A stretch of DNA of 64,000 bases. It comes from Paralithodes platypus (taxonomy: Eukaryota; Arthropoda; Malacostraca; Decapoda; Lithodidae). The stretch lies in the NCBI GenBank assembly GCA_032716605.1, contig CM064481.1, positions 17,726,811 to 17,790,810 of the forward strand. Direction: 5' to 3'. The notes under the pieces are model-generated. The model searched no databases and was not told where the DNA came from. It was given only the letters and a program-made list of their open reading frames with translations. Of this stretch, positions 9,869-21,225 are shown piece by piece; the first letter of the stretch is position 1; each line of letters opens with the position of its first letter. The position numbers were made by a program, and so were the translations under genes.

Positions 9869-11967
9869 CAGTAAACCCCCATTTCCTCGGACTCTTTTTA
9901 CTCAGAAACCCGCACTTCTCGGAATAGCATCTCCTGTCGGACATGTCCCTGTAGATCTCGGCAAATTTCCGAGTTGGACGGGATTTGTGTCCGGTTAACA
10001 GTGTTCTCTCACTCTATTTTAAGTGGTTTTAGGACGAATTCAAGCCTGTGCCTTTTAACTATTGTGTTGATATTAATTACTATGTACTTTACTGTCCCTG
10101 AAAACATAATAATGTTTGTACTGTATTTATCATTAACCCTCCGGATCCGGGGGCTCTCATATGAGGCGATCGTCGTGTCCGGGGGTATTCCTGAAAAATG
10201 GCTATCTTCATAATTCGATATCCACTGATTGAGACCACCTAGAGCAGTCAACTAAATTGCATAGTGTAGAATCAACCTTCGTCTGTAGAATGGCGTTGAG
10301 TTGACATCGCTACGACAAGTGGTTGCCGAGATATGATGATAGGAATGGAGGTAATTTCCCGCGTATTTTCGCCTGTGTCCGAACGCTTCGCCACGGCCCA
10401 GGCTAGCACGCACTAAGTCACTCGTCGCTCCCGTGGCTTTTGTTCCGGTACATGATATTATGTTTCTATGGAGATAATGTGATATTATTGTGTCATTTAT
10501 TACTTGTTCAACCATTATTTGAGTTATATGAAACTTTATATAACATATTTTCGGCGCTTTCACTGTTATTGTAATATTACTGTGTCACTTTCACTTTGAT
10601 TGTAATAGTATTGTGTCACTTTCACTTTTATTACTCTTCTTGTTATGAATTATTGTCACTCTCACTGTTATTATTGAGTTATTATTACTTATACATTTTG
10701 TGTCACTTTCACTTACTAGGTTAGAGGCTAGGCTAGGCTACGCAAGCGTACAGTACCGTACGGTATCGTATTTGACACTTGTAATTATTACATTTGGTTG
10801 TTTCTTTCACTTAGACATATTGTTATATTGTTTTTAGTGTCACTTTCTTTCATTTATTACAGGTTTCACTTATAAATACTTATTGAATAGTTACTCTTAT
10901 ATAATTATAGTTGTTGTGTCTCTTTCACTTGCACATAGTGTTTTATTGTTTTAGTGTCACTTTCACTAGTGTTCTCAGGGTCAGTGCCACTTAGAAGTTT
11001 ACCAGGATGTGGAAATCATCGTGGCAAGGCGTGATGCACAGTGCTACCTGACATTCCTGGCACTGATACGAGGTTTTGGTGTTTGTCTGGGGTCCTCGGG
11101 TGGTGTTGCTGCAGACATGGCACCGTTTCTGGGTCTTGCGACCAGCAGCTACTGGAAGGGCGACGATCCTGTGCTTCTTGTGGTGTTCGGAAGCGTATGT
11201 GCGGTCCATGGTGCCAGCTCCTGGCATATGTTGAGCTCGTGGGGCATCCTCAGGCACGGCATATTCCCCAATGAGATCCAGAATGAGCTGTTTCTAGAAT
11301 CTCCGAAGGTTGGTGTACTTCCTGGGTATTGTGGGGTTCATCAGCTTGTACAGGTTGTACGAGTTGAGCACAGACACATCCATCATGTGCAGGAAGAACT
11401 TCTTATACCACCTGCAGGAGGTCCGCAGGCAGTCGATGAAGCCGACCTGCATGTCTGACTTGTCAACCAGACGCATGTTTATGTTGTAGTCCATAACTGC
11501 GTCTGGCTTCATGATGGGCTCCCTGGTCCTGTGGTTGACTTTGCCAGAGTCAACCAGGTTGCCCTTGTGGATGGTGCTCATCATGTTGACCTTCCTTTGG
11601 TCGTGCCAATGGATTGCCAGCATCGGACCATGTTGCTTGAGGAAGATGTCCTTCTTCTTGGTCTTTTTGGTGAATTCCGGCATGTTCTTCCTCGTCCCCC
11701 GTACTGTGCCCACAGTCTGGGTTTGCTGCCTGTTCAGGTACTTGGTGAGGATGGGGGACGTATAATAGTTGTCCGTGTAGAGTATGTGGTTCTTGTTGAA
11801 GTAGCGATCCATCATCGCCTTCACCACTGCTCCACCGAACCCTATTTCTTGATCTGCAAGAACCTCGCCCTCCTTCCCACTGTAGACAATGAAGTCCAGC
11901 ACATAACCCGTCTTACAGTCACAGAGGACGAAGAGCTTGATGCCGAATCGATGTCTCTTGGATGGTA

Positions 11968-12483
11968 CAGTATGTACTCCAATTTTGCGAGAAATTGGTC
12001 GACATTGTGGGCCGCAAAACTGGAATTCGCAAAATTGGATTAACTAACCTTATGGGGAAAAATGAATATGGTCGACATTTTATCAGTGACGGCCCAATTT
12101 TTCGTGATTTCCGTCATTTATTTGCTTTGTTTGTACACACATACATGTAATTATACATCCCACAATAAAGAAAAATACAGAAAAACATAAGACATTATCA
12201 TTATCCTTGATAAAATCAAATTAAATGAGCAATTGAGCATTTACCTAGACTCGAAAGATGGCTGGGCTTGCGGGGATGGAGGGAGGGTGTCCGAGGCTTG
12301 GGTGGCCCGGCCACCCCTCCCCCCTGAAAACTAGTGCGGAGAGCCCCACTTTCTTACGGCGCCACCCGCAAAATTAGAGTTACATCGCAAAATTAGGCTT
12401 TCATCAAAAATGGCATTCTGAGGTCTCGGTCGCAAAATTGGTGTTTCGCAAAATCAGAACACGCAAAATTGGAGTACATACTG
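11968..12483. mobile_element. TA-flanked MITE inside piggyBac D catalytic domain
   Basis: Perfect-looking TIRs, CAGTATGTACTCCAATTTTG at the left and its reverse complement at the right, with TA duplicated at 11966-11967 and 12484-12485. Removing the element plus one TA restores the piggyBac alignment and phase around the FRQYI/SKRHRFG segment. The element is 516 bp, non-coding, and carries many GCAAAATT words near the right end. It is pogo/Tigger-like by terminus and target. Confidence 0.93.
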
Positions 12484-13401
12484 TATGTACTGCCGGAAGT
12501 GAAGGTTCCCCTGGAACAGCACAAGAGACTCGTCAATCACGACCTTTTGAAAAGGCTTCAAGAATGTGGAAAACTTGGCCTTCATCATGTCGTAGAATCC
12601 CCTTATCTTCCACAGGCGGTCTGTTTTGTGTACATTGGTGTGTGGTAACGAAGTGCAGGTTATCAAGTATGGTGAAGTAGCGGTCCCGGGACATAAGTTT
12701 GCCAAAAGCAGGTGTGGCAATTATGTCGCCTGTGATCCAGTAGTCTGCCAGCCGATGCTTCTTCACATGTGCCATGAGCATGGTCAGTGCTATGAACACA
12801 TACATTTGGGCAATGGTGACAGGCTTCCAGGCCTTCATGTGGGAACTATGGGTCTTGCCGCTGAGGTGGTCACTGAGGGCCTTCTGCTTATTGGTCTCAT
12901 CGACAACATATGACATGACATCATTGTCGAAAAAGGCCTTGAACAGCTCGGCAGGTGCTGAGTTGGGTCCCGCTGGGAAAGATGGATCAATCCCTGCGGC
13001 ATTTTGGGCGTCATCGAATGTGGCATCTGTGTCTGAAAGGTGGCCCCATCCTCCCACGTCCAGACATCAGCATGCCTGGCACGGGGACGGGGACGGGGAC
13101 GGGCAGCAGGGGCGTCGGCAGCAGCAGGGGTGGCCACGGCCACGCTGACCAGCAGGGCCCCTGGCACGGCCACTTCCACGTCCATGTCCAAGGGCACGGC
13201 CACCCCGAGCACGGGGACGTCCACGGCGGGGTGCTGGGTCGTCCACCCACTCAGCTTCGTCCACAACAGGGTCGTCTGGTAGGTCATAATCATCATCCCC
13301 AGAATCTGCACTGTGGTCGTCCATATATCTTGAAGGGCGGCCATATTCGTGGGTGTCTTCAGGGTCATAGGTGGGATCCTGGTCGTCAGTCGGTGGTGAT
13401 A

Positions 13402-14657
13402 CAGTATAATCCCTTATATCCGAAAATCACGAATCTCAGGACATTTCGGAAATACGAATATTTCGGATATTCGAAAATTAGGCCTATTTTTATTTTGTTT
13501 ACTAGGCCTAGCCTAGGCCTATTTATTTATTAGGAATTAGGCCTCTAGGCTTCTAGGATGCCTAGGAAGTCCAAAGTTTAACTAACCATTAAATGTTTAC
13601 TAACATAGAAGAGCATGGCAGGCAAGCTAAACAAATCTCTAGTAGGCCTAGCCTACATTAAATAATCAATGAATAGGCCTATACACAAAATAAAGTGTTT
13701 AACTCACCATTGAAGATTGATGCAGAGGTAGTGCTGTAATCCAGGGTGATGCAGAGGTAGGCTGTAATCCAGGGTGATGCAGAGGTAGTGCTGTAATCCA
13801 GGGTTTTGCCATTTCCAAACCACCAACAGAGGTAGGCATGTTGGTTCGTTTTTTTTTCAGTGGTTTCCCCAGTAGGCCTATTCCACTATCCATATCAGCA
13901 AATGGTTTTTGTCATCCACTTTCACTAGCCAGCCATCACTAAAGCCACACTCTTCTTTTATGCCCATCTTTTCATGATAATCTCTTGCTTTTTCAATGAT
14001 TATTGGACCACTCGTAGGGCATCCTTCGGCTCGCTTTACCAAAAACCATTCGTAAAACACTTTGTCAAGCTCCACAAATTTGGCTTCTCGTATTGTATGC
14101 CGCTTCTCCAAGGTCTTCTTAACGTCGGAATTGGCCACAAAGCTCAGCAACTTGTCCTTTTGTTTCCTTATATCATAAAGCGTTGTAGAACCGCAATTAT
14201 ACAGGCGCATCAATGTCGTCCTACTGGTTCCCGCATCCATCTTGTGACATATTTCTATCTTCTGTTTAATGGTGAGTACAACCCTTTTCCTCTTGTTTGA
14301 AGATCCTGTCGACATCTTGAGTATACTAGGCGTTGATTTAGATGATTTCGGAGGCACCATAGCGTAGATGATAGGCGATTCACAGCGATAAACACGGAGC
14401 GTCACGAGCAAATTTTACGGACAATGGTGAGATACAATGACGCCGAAACAACACAGGGAGGCGGGAGGCTGCGCGGTGCGACACCTTGCGGTTGGGCCGT
14501 AAAATTGCCGCCCCACACGAACGGGAGAGCGGTCTGTTTGAAATTACGGTTGGATCCCGAATTTCTACGGTTATTAGAGTTTAGGAAAATAGGATGATTA
14601 TGTACGGTTGACTGAGATTTTCGGTAGTACGAAATACGGTTATAAGGGATTATACTG
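13402..14657 (-). mobile_element. Tigger-like (pogo group) element, internally deleted
   Basis: TIRs begin CAGTATAATCCCTTATA at the left and the inverse of the same at the right, with TA duplicated at 13400-13401 and 14658-14659. The element is 1256 bp. It keeps the start of a transposase frame (13878-14360) but lacks the DDE catalytic part, so it is non-autonomous. It interrupts the N-terminal part of the piggyBac D transposase. GGCCTA-type words are frequent in its left third. Confidence 0.93.
13878..14360 (-). pseudogene. Tigger/CENP-B-like transposase N-terminus (DNA-binding part only)
   Basis: The start at 14360 (MVPPKSSKST) is chosen because the preceding codons are in the subterminal repeat. 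The frame encodes a basic KRKR stretch, then a psq-type helix-turn-helix (LTIKQKIEICHKMDAG, then a GSTTLYDIRKQK block). A CENP-B-type second HTH follows (FYEWFLVKRAEGCPTSGPI, then ARDYHEKMG and SDGWL). In this family these two domains bind the TIR. The frame runs out in unrelated sequence after about 150 residues, and the DDE domain is absent. It is a remnant carried by a deletion derivative and cannot transpose by itself. A truncated DNA-binding protein could in theory act as a repressor, but nothing here shows it is expressed. Confidence 0.82.
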
Positions 14658-14825
14658 TACATCAGGTGGCGACTGCTGGCGTGGGCGGCTAGTGGGTGGT
14701 GAAGGTGAGCTAGTTGGCTCTGAAGTTTTTAGGCGACGACGAGAGCGTTTTAGGGACAGCTTAGGGCCTGAGGTGCTGCTTTGTGCCCCCCCTGTGGCCG
14801 TGAACAAGGCCCTTCTGGAGGTGCG

Positions 14826-15560
14826 TTGACCACTTGCACCACTTGTTGATGGCTGTGGGTCATGCTGGGACAAGACCGCACCACTTGCACCACTTGTTGA
14901 TGGCTGTGGGTCATGCGGGTACAATACAGCACCACTTGCACCACTTGTTTATGGCTGTGGGTCATGCGGGTACAATACCGCACCACTTGCACCACTTGTT
15001 TATGGCTGTGGGTCATGCGGGTACAATACCGCACCACTTGCACCACTTGTTGATGGTTGTGGGTCATGCGGGTACAATACCGCACCACTTGCACCACTTG
15101 TTGATGGCTGTGGGTCATGCGGGTACAATACTGCACCACTTGCACCACTTGTTGATGGCTGTGGGTCATGCGGGTACAATACCGCACCACTTGCACCACT
15201 TGTTTATGGCTGTGGGTCATGCAGGTACAATACCGCACCACTTGCACCACTTGTTGATGGCTGTGGGTCATGCGGGTACAATACCGCACCACTTGCACCA
15301 CTTGTGATGGCTGTGGGTCATGCGGGTACAATACCGCACCACTTGCACCACTTGTTGATGGCTGTGGGTCATGCGTGTACAATACCGCACCACTTGCACC
15401 ACTTGTGATGGCTGTGGGTCATGCGGGTACAATACCGCACCACTTGCACCACTTGTTTATGGCTGTGGGTCATGCGGGTACAATTCCGCACCACTTGCAC
15501 CACTTGCACCACTTGTTGAGGGCTGTGGGTCATGCGGGGTCAATGACGCACCAGCCGCGG
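14826..15560 (-). repeat. 51-bp coding minisatellite in piggyBac D, 14 units
   Basis: Units recur at steps of 51 bp (two at 50 bp, one near the end at 60 bp), recognisable by GGCTGTGGGTCATG at 14 positions from about 14851 to 15521. In the transposase frame a unit encodes a 17-residue Tyr-Pro-His-Asp-Pro-Gln-Pro-Ser-Thr-Ser-Gly-Ala-Ser-Gly-type repeat. Units 3, 4, 8 and 13 carry TCA changed to TAA, a stop. Units 10 and 12 lack one base. The same defects recurring in several units imply that the array kept expanding or converting after the gene died. Confidence 0.94.
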
Positions 15561-16605
15561 GTGACGAGGGCCCGGGAGACAAAGGAATAGGCCTACCCAC
15601 GCTCAACTCTTCACTCTCATCCTCACTATCAGCATCTTCACTTCTTTCCCTTTCGGCCGCCTCCCGTGCCTGCTTCCTTGCACTATCCAGCACAGCTCTC
15701 CTATAGAAATAACTGGCTATTTTTGCCGGGGAAGGAGTCCCCACAGCCGACGCCGGGGTCGCAAGCGTGCGCGCTGGGTCACGTTCACGTGATACGGGTA
15801 GGACACTTCCCATTTCACTTACACTTTCATCACCTTCATGATGTTCACCGCATCCAACATTGCCATCAATATCATCATCATCAGTGCTATGAAAGCCCTG
15901 GAATTCTTCGCCATCTTCCACTTCATCAAGATCTTCACTAACCACATGTTCTTCGTCAAAATCACTCTCAATCTCACTAAGGTCATGATCACTTAACTCT
16001 TTTAGCACACGTGCAACACCACCGGGACTTAGCAACGTTTTCTTGGTCGTTATAGCTTTGCCTTTCTTTGGCTTACGGGTCGCGGCGGCGGGCGTCGACT
16101 CGGACACAGCGATTTGTTTTGGGTTAGCTCCAGCCATCTTGGATACGAGATAAGAACTGATGCTGCCTGGTAGTTTGTGCTTGGTGGCGCTGCGGTCGCC
16201 CACGCACAGACAAAAATCCGCCCGCGCAATTTGAACGCTTTGATTTTGATTTTGCCTCATATGAGGCCTCCCGGACTCCTAACCTAAATACGTTTTGGCT
16301 CATATGAGGCCTCCCGGATTCCAAGGGTTAATATGATGAATTTCACATGCAATGATGTACAGATAATTCGGACATCTCGGAAAATCTTACATTTCGGAAG
16401 TGGCCATCCCCCAATTAGTCCGAGATAACGAGGGTTTACAGTAGAGTACTTCCCGTTAATAATTATGCGAGTTTATATACTGCAAAATGCGTCTCATATT
16501 GCGAATTCGCATATTGTGAAGCTAAGAATCAATGGGAAAAATAGTAGGGGAGAGCGGTGATGGTTCGGACACTTTTTTTTTTTTAATATTTATATAAATT
16601 CAGGT

Positions 16606-16829
16606 TTAAGCAGTAGTATAATCTAGTTGATGTTAAGCAGTAGTATAATCTAGTTGATGTTAAGCAGTAGTATAATCTAGTTGATGTTAAGCAGTAGTAT
16701 AATCTAGTTGATGTTAAGCAGTAGTATACTGTAATCTAGTTGATGTTAAGCAGTAGTATAATCTAGTTGATGTTAAGCAGTAGTATAATCTAGTTGATGT
16801 TAAGCAGTAGTATAATCTAGTTGATGTTA
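16606..16829 (+). repeat. 27-bp minisatellite, 8 units
   Basis: Direct repeats of TTAAGCAGTAGTATAATC followed by TAGTTGATG. Units are nearly identical except one with a four-base insertion near 16726. It lies near the left end of the outer TIR element. Confidence 0.95.
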
Positions 16830-17612
16830 AAATGTTGCCTCGTTATTTGGTTCTTTTGCCTGATTATTTCAAACCCTTAGCTCTTTTCAGTTTTGAGCTA
16901 TAGTTCCCGAAACACAAGTTTCTAAATTGTCCGAACCTTCCCTACCAGTGGTGATGGTTCGGTCAGAAGGGTGGGATGGTTCGGTCACGTATATTAATTG
17001 GCATAATCTAAAAATTATGTGTTGGATTTGCTAAAAACAAGAATTTATCAATTCAAAACCATTTTATTTTGCTAAAATGCAAAATTAAACTTCATAATCA
17101 AAATTAACCTCTTCATATTTGTAAACAAATAATATTGAAAACAAACTGGATTATACTTAACCAGAATTATGGATAATGTACTTATCCATAAATCAAATAA
17201 ACATACAGTACCTTTAATCCTTTATTTGTATAAACAATATTATAGGTATGGATTAGGACTATGTTACTTCAAATAAATTACATAATTGACTTATATAGTT
17301 TTTCACTTTCCAGGCCTCAATTTCAAATTGCAAATGAAACTTAATCTCTCGGGTTTTTTCTTCTATTTATTACCCTCTTTCTACCTGACTGACTGACTGA
17401 CTTAAGATTTTTTTAACGCATATTGTAGTCAGCAAAACTGAAATACAAGTTGTAATACCCTTGCTTTGTTTTTAGACTTTGAGGAATAGGTTTAGGTAGC
17501 ACCCCAATGATAGACTCCTTATGGACAGATGCTTCATCTTCAGTATTTGTATTTGAATGTAATTCTAGAGTCATTAATATGTTAAAAGCAAATAATAAAT
17601 TAAAACCATATA
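16830..17612. other. AT-rich interior of the outer TIR element, no gene
   Basis: It contains repeated GATGGTTCGG words (about 16944-16984), a GACT repeat near 17389, and otherwise AT-rich sequence. The only open frames are short and lack recognisable domains. Confidence 0.5.
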
Positions 17613-18526
17613 CAGTAGGCTCACATATCTCGATCAATCTCATCTCGATATTTCGCATCTCGATGCCACCTTCAAGCTCTCCCCAATCATAAATCTCGAT
17701 GAAAAAACGTTAATCTCGATAGCTAAATATCGATGCTAGATGCTTATATACTAATATAAACAGATTAATCTTGACCAAATCGATGTGTGAACCTCACAGT
17801 CATTGTGTTTTGTTCACCTGTATACTAATGTACCGCTAGTATCGATCGTTTTCGGGCGGTAGTCTAACCTGACTCATCTCTGCCGCTTTCATTTACGTAG
17901 TAATATAAATTACTTTACCATGTTTTAATATACATTATTATTTGTATGAGGAAAATCTAATATATATATAGTAAAGACAAAAGAAAACTTGATTAAACTT
18001 TATACCATGGAAAATTTATTGAAGTCGGTAGATCTAGCGGCCACTTGGTGTACCAGTCACACGTCCGCCATTCGCTTGAAAACTTGTATTGTGAAGTCGT
18101 CTACCTGGACCTTTTTTTATCGCATTCATAAAATGCTGGTACTAGTGGTGACAGGGTGGGGGAAGCAATTGCAAGAATTGATGACGGTGACTGTGCGCCG
18201 GGTGCGGAGACGCAGTAACCTAACTGCGTTCGCCTCGGAACCAACAATCAACCAAACTGAATCCACACAAACCTCTTTATCAATAAATATAAGGTAAAAA
18301 TAAAACTCTTTCATTATTCATTTTATCTATTTTAACATATTATATATATTGCATGTGATTGTGGGGGGCAAATGTGAAAATTGACAGATTTGATGTAGGT
18401 TAGTCGGCAAGTGGCTGGAACCGATTGTATTTTTTTCCCATAAGAAGTTAACTTCGCATCTCGATATTTCGAATCTCGATCGGTATTTGTGGGAACCAAT
18501 TATGATCGAGATTGGAGATTCCACTG
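17613..18526. mobile_element. TA-flanked pogo/Tigger-like element with ATCTCGAT repeats
   Basis: The left end is CAGTAGGCTCAC and the right end, on the other strand, CAGTGGAATCTCC, so the tips match only partly. TA lies on both sides (17611-17612, 18527-18528). The word ATCTCGAT is repeated many times near both ends, a typical subterminal transposase-site arrangement. The element is 914 bp with no recognisable transposase. Confidence 0.75.
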
Positions 18527-18533
18527 TAGTTAA

Positions 18534-18740
18534 CCCCTTCTTTACCGGCGACATTATTTAATTTTTATTCTTGATATTTCTTAGACGATTTTGTAAAGTT
18601 TAAGAAAGAGCTGAGGTAGTTATAGGATTAAGTGAGATAGATCGAAGCCTGTTAATTGCTGGAGGCCCTATTAAAACTGACTAAAATTGTCTAATAGTAG
18701 CCAGAATAAAGTACAAATGACGTCATTGGTACGGAAGGGG
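18534..18740. mobile_element. short piggyBac-type MITE (TTAA target)
   Basis: TTAA occurs at 18530-18533 and 18741-18744. TIRs read CCCCTTCTTTACC and, inverted, CCCCTTCCGTACC, 11 of 13 matching. At 207 bp it is too short to code. Its tips differ from copies A to D (CCCC rather than CCCT), so it belongs to another piggyBac-related family. It sits almost against the right TA of the preceding element. Confidence 0.75.
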
Positions 18741-18744
18741 TTAA

Positions 18745-19001
18745 AGAGGTGTTTTATGTAAAGATACCCTATTATATTGTACTGTATTAGCACAGATAAA
18801 TATATAATAAAATATAAATATATTATTCCCTGATGGATATTAAGAGTTGTGTTTCACTATGTGTTCATAATATAGATGTTTACAAGAAGTAGGCCTAGTG
18901 TTATCAATTGATAAGGTAATTTTTGGTAATAGTGGGAAGGATGGTTCGGACGTGTCCGAACCATCACCACCCTCAACTGTCCGAATGATCCCGAATCTAT
19001 A
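18745..19001. other. interior of the outer TIR element, no gene
   Basis: AT-rich. It ends with an inverted pair of GGTTCGGAC / GTCCGAACC words around 18945-18965, matching the outer element's terminal vocabulary. Confidence 0.5.
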
Positions 19002-19457
19002 TACAGTCGAACCTCGCATGAGCGGACCCCTGGTGTACGGACAAAAAATCGAGATCGGACAAGCGCCCTAAAGTCCGGACAAATCGGGCAAAAGACCGCT
19101 AATTTGAAAGTTGTCCGGTAGGCGGGTGACGCGGCAGCATTTTCCCGCCGAAAACATCAGTTTGTTTACAAGTATTATATCATTAAGTCATTTATTTTAT
19201 AGTGTAAATACTTCCATAGATATTAAGGTAAGGAAAACATGTTTTTATACAGTCTTATATTATTAAGTCATTAATTTTATACAGTTTTGGTTAGTACAGT
19301 CGACGCCCCATTTAACAGACGTCGATTTAACGGATTTCGGATTTAACGGACTCCAGCTGGTAAATTAGGCCTCTAAAATTAACCAACATTTTTAGACATA
19401 TCGAGTCTACACACAGGTATCGAGTTTACACACACTCAGATGTAACATATAAACTAA

Positions 19458-19585
19458 ACACTATGGTACACAATGCTAATATAATTGCCCAATAATGTAT
19501 ATACAGTAGACGCTCGATTTAACGGACTAATAGGGGGAGACCGAGTCCGTTGCTGGAAAAAGTCCGTAGCTGGAAAATTGCCTTC

Positions 19586-19631
<46 letters not shown>

Positions 19632-21225
19632 TGATTGAGGGACACGTTGTGCTGTACTGTCCCTGAAAACATAATAAAGGTCTTATTTGTCATTGATATG
19701 ATAAATTTCACATGGGAAAAAAAAAAAAAAAAAAAAAGGAAGGATATCCCCTGTTTATCCACTGTAGGCCTACTCCCTCCCCTCCCCATCCCGGCCTCAA
19801 CCCCGACCCCGTTACTGTGATATGTTGATAAGCCTTGTGCTACACCCTATTGATAATGCAAAACTATTGAACACACTTAAAAGTGTATGTTATTTGGTCT
19901 CTATATAATCTGTGAATCATTTCCGATATGATAGAACTAAAGATTTTTTTTTTCACCAACTCATAATCAGCAAAAACGACACAAATGTCAATTAAAAACA
20001 TGTTATAATATTTCCCCATCATTTTGTGTATACCATGGGAAAAAAAAAAAAAAAATCTATCAAACGTAAATCTCCCGTCTCGGAAGCTCGGCGCCTAGAC
20101 GGAGGGGAGGGTTGAACTATTTTTTTGACTATCTTATTTATTGTTTATCTATGTGCTGGAAGGATATTATATTTTTCAATTCCATCCCATTAGAAATGAT
20201 TCAAAGATTACAAAAAGTCCAAATAAAACATAGTTATGTTAATGTATAAGGGATTTAGGTAGATGAATTAGAGAGATAGATAGATAGAAAGAGAGTGTAT
20301 ATCGAGGGAAAAAAACAAAACAAAAAATCTATCAAACGTAAATCTTCCGTCTCTGCTCGCACGGAGGGGAGAGTTGAAATATTTTGTTGACTATCTTATT
20401 TATTATTTATCTATGTGCTGGAAGGATATTATATTTTTCAATTCCATCACATTAGAAATGATTCAAAGATTACAAAAAGTCCAAATAAGACATAGTTATG
20501 TTAATGTATAAGGGATTTAGGTAGGTGCATTAGAGAGATAAATAGATAGAGCAACGGACTTTGCTCCAACTTTTTTTCGAGCATCGGACTTTGTCCGTTG
20601 CTGGGTCCATTGTCCGGCTACAGACAGAGTCTGTTACATCCGAAATCCGTTGTATCGGGGTCCGTTAAATCGAGCGTCGACTGTAATGCTTATTGTTTGG
20701 CATTATGAGTATTGTACATATCAGTAATGGGCGAAATTGTAACTATCCTGGAGACGCCATTTGCAATGTTTACGTTTTGGCCTGACGCTACGGTACAACG
20801 ATCCGGTACACTGAACTTTCGGTACAGTAACAATATCGTCACCTTTTCGTTTTTTTTATTTCGTAGGATACAAATTTGCATCCACATAATATATTATGGT
20901 ATTATTGGGTATTATTGTAATAAATAAAACACACTTTGATATTGCTTTATATTTATCCCATAAAATATTACGAACTATGAATACTTTGGTAGTATCCAAA
21001 ATAGTAGGCTACAGTATTGTGTACCAAAACAGACCCTACATCGTATTGTTTGACTGAACAGGGACGCCAAAATGTAAACATTGCAAATGGCGTCTCCAGG
21101 ATAGGGTTTATTTACAATTTCGCCCATTACTGATATGTACAATACTCATAATGCCAAACAATAAGCATTATATACATTATTGGGCAATTATATTAGCATT
21201 GTGTACCATAGTATGTAAATAAGGT
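19458..21225. repeat. long inverted repeat (fold-back), arms about 150 bp, left arm split
   Basis: The right arm (about 21076-21225) is the reverse complement of a left arm lying in two pieces, 19458-19503 and 20684-20780. The pieces are separated by Tigger-like element 4. Joined, the arms pair over about 145 bases, with a loop of about 290 bp. Pairing blocks include ATGGTACACAATGCTAATAT and TGGCGTCTCCAGGATAG. It may be the termini of a fold-back element. Confidence 0.88.
19504..20683. mobile_element. Tigger-like element 4 with internal 271-bp duplication
   Basis: The left end CAGTAGACGCTCGATTTAAC and right end (inverted) CAGTCGACGCTCGATTTAAC are near-identical, with TA at 19502-19503 and 20684-20685. 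It contains a long T run (about 19588-19630) and an A run near 19718. A segment beginning TCTATCAAACGTAAATC is duplicated in tandem (from about 20057 and again from about 20328). No transposase frame is seen. It disrupts the left arm of the inverted repeat. Confidence 0.9.

Larger units (their letters stand above)
10991..16137 (-). pseudogene. piggyBac D transposase, multiply disrupted
   Basis: The start is taken at 16137 (MAGANPKQ), shortly inside the TIR. The N-terminal part (16137 to about 15540) is acidic and Ser-rich. It runs into a 51-bp tandem repeat coding a DPQPSTSGASG-type unit, is then split by a pogo-like element (13402-14657), and continues with a Gly/Arg/Pro-rich tract (13067-13324). 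The catalytic core is at 12533-13057 and 12454-12720, with VIDES visible, then interrupted by a MITE (11968-12483). It resumes at 11294-11902 with YTDNYY and MRLVDKSD, stops at an in-frame TAG after LRRF, and ends with a cysteine-rich domain (10991-11257). Several frameshifts separate the pieces. Reading phase is kept across the 11968-12483 insertion. The gene is dead. Confidence 0.92.
10137..16327 (-). mobile_element. piggyBac element copy D (degenerate, distinct subfamily)
   Basis: Flanked by TTAA on both sides (10133-10136 and 16328-16331). The right-type end (low coordinate) begins CCCTCCGGATCCGG. The left-type end (high coordinate), read on the minus strand, begins CCCTTGGAATCCGG. The palindrome CTCATATGAG sits in two boxes 43 bp apart at the left-type end and once at the right-type end. 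The element is 6.2 kb because two other elements are inserted in it (11968-12483 and 13402-14657). The subterminal 3' part (10540-10990) repeats a TGTCACTTTCACTT word, as in copies A to C. Confidence 0.9.
9869..16441 (+). mobile_element. pogo/Tigger-like MITE interrupted by piggyBac D
   Basis: The left end starts CAGTAAACCCCC after a TA (9867-9868). The right end reads ACGAGGGTTTACAG followed by TA (16442-16443), so the TIR is imperfect by about one base at the tip and shares a CCGAG/CTCGG subterminal word. The body is split at a TTAA by piggyBac D: left arm 9869-10132, right arm from 16332. Part of the left arm is also found at 7213-7433 and part of the join at 19655-19712. It has no coding capacity of its own. 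Confidence 0.82.

Noticed and set aside
13040..13533. Plus-strand frames rich in Gly, Arg and His near 13 kb
   Set aside because: They are antisense to the Gly/Arg/Pro-rich linker of piggyBac D. GC-rich low complexity explains the lack of stops.
14834..15590. Plus-strand and other-frame open frames across the 51-bp repeat
   Set aside because: A repeat whose period is a multiple of three keeps several frames open. The minus-strand Ser/Gly frame is the one continuous with the transposase.
16443..16546. Possible further pogo-like element starting CAGTAGAGTACTTCCCG at 16440
   Set aside because: No matching right terminus was found before 26360, so the boundary cannot be supported.
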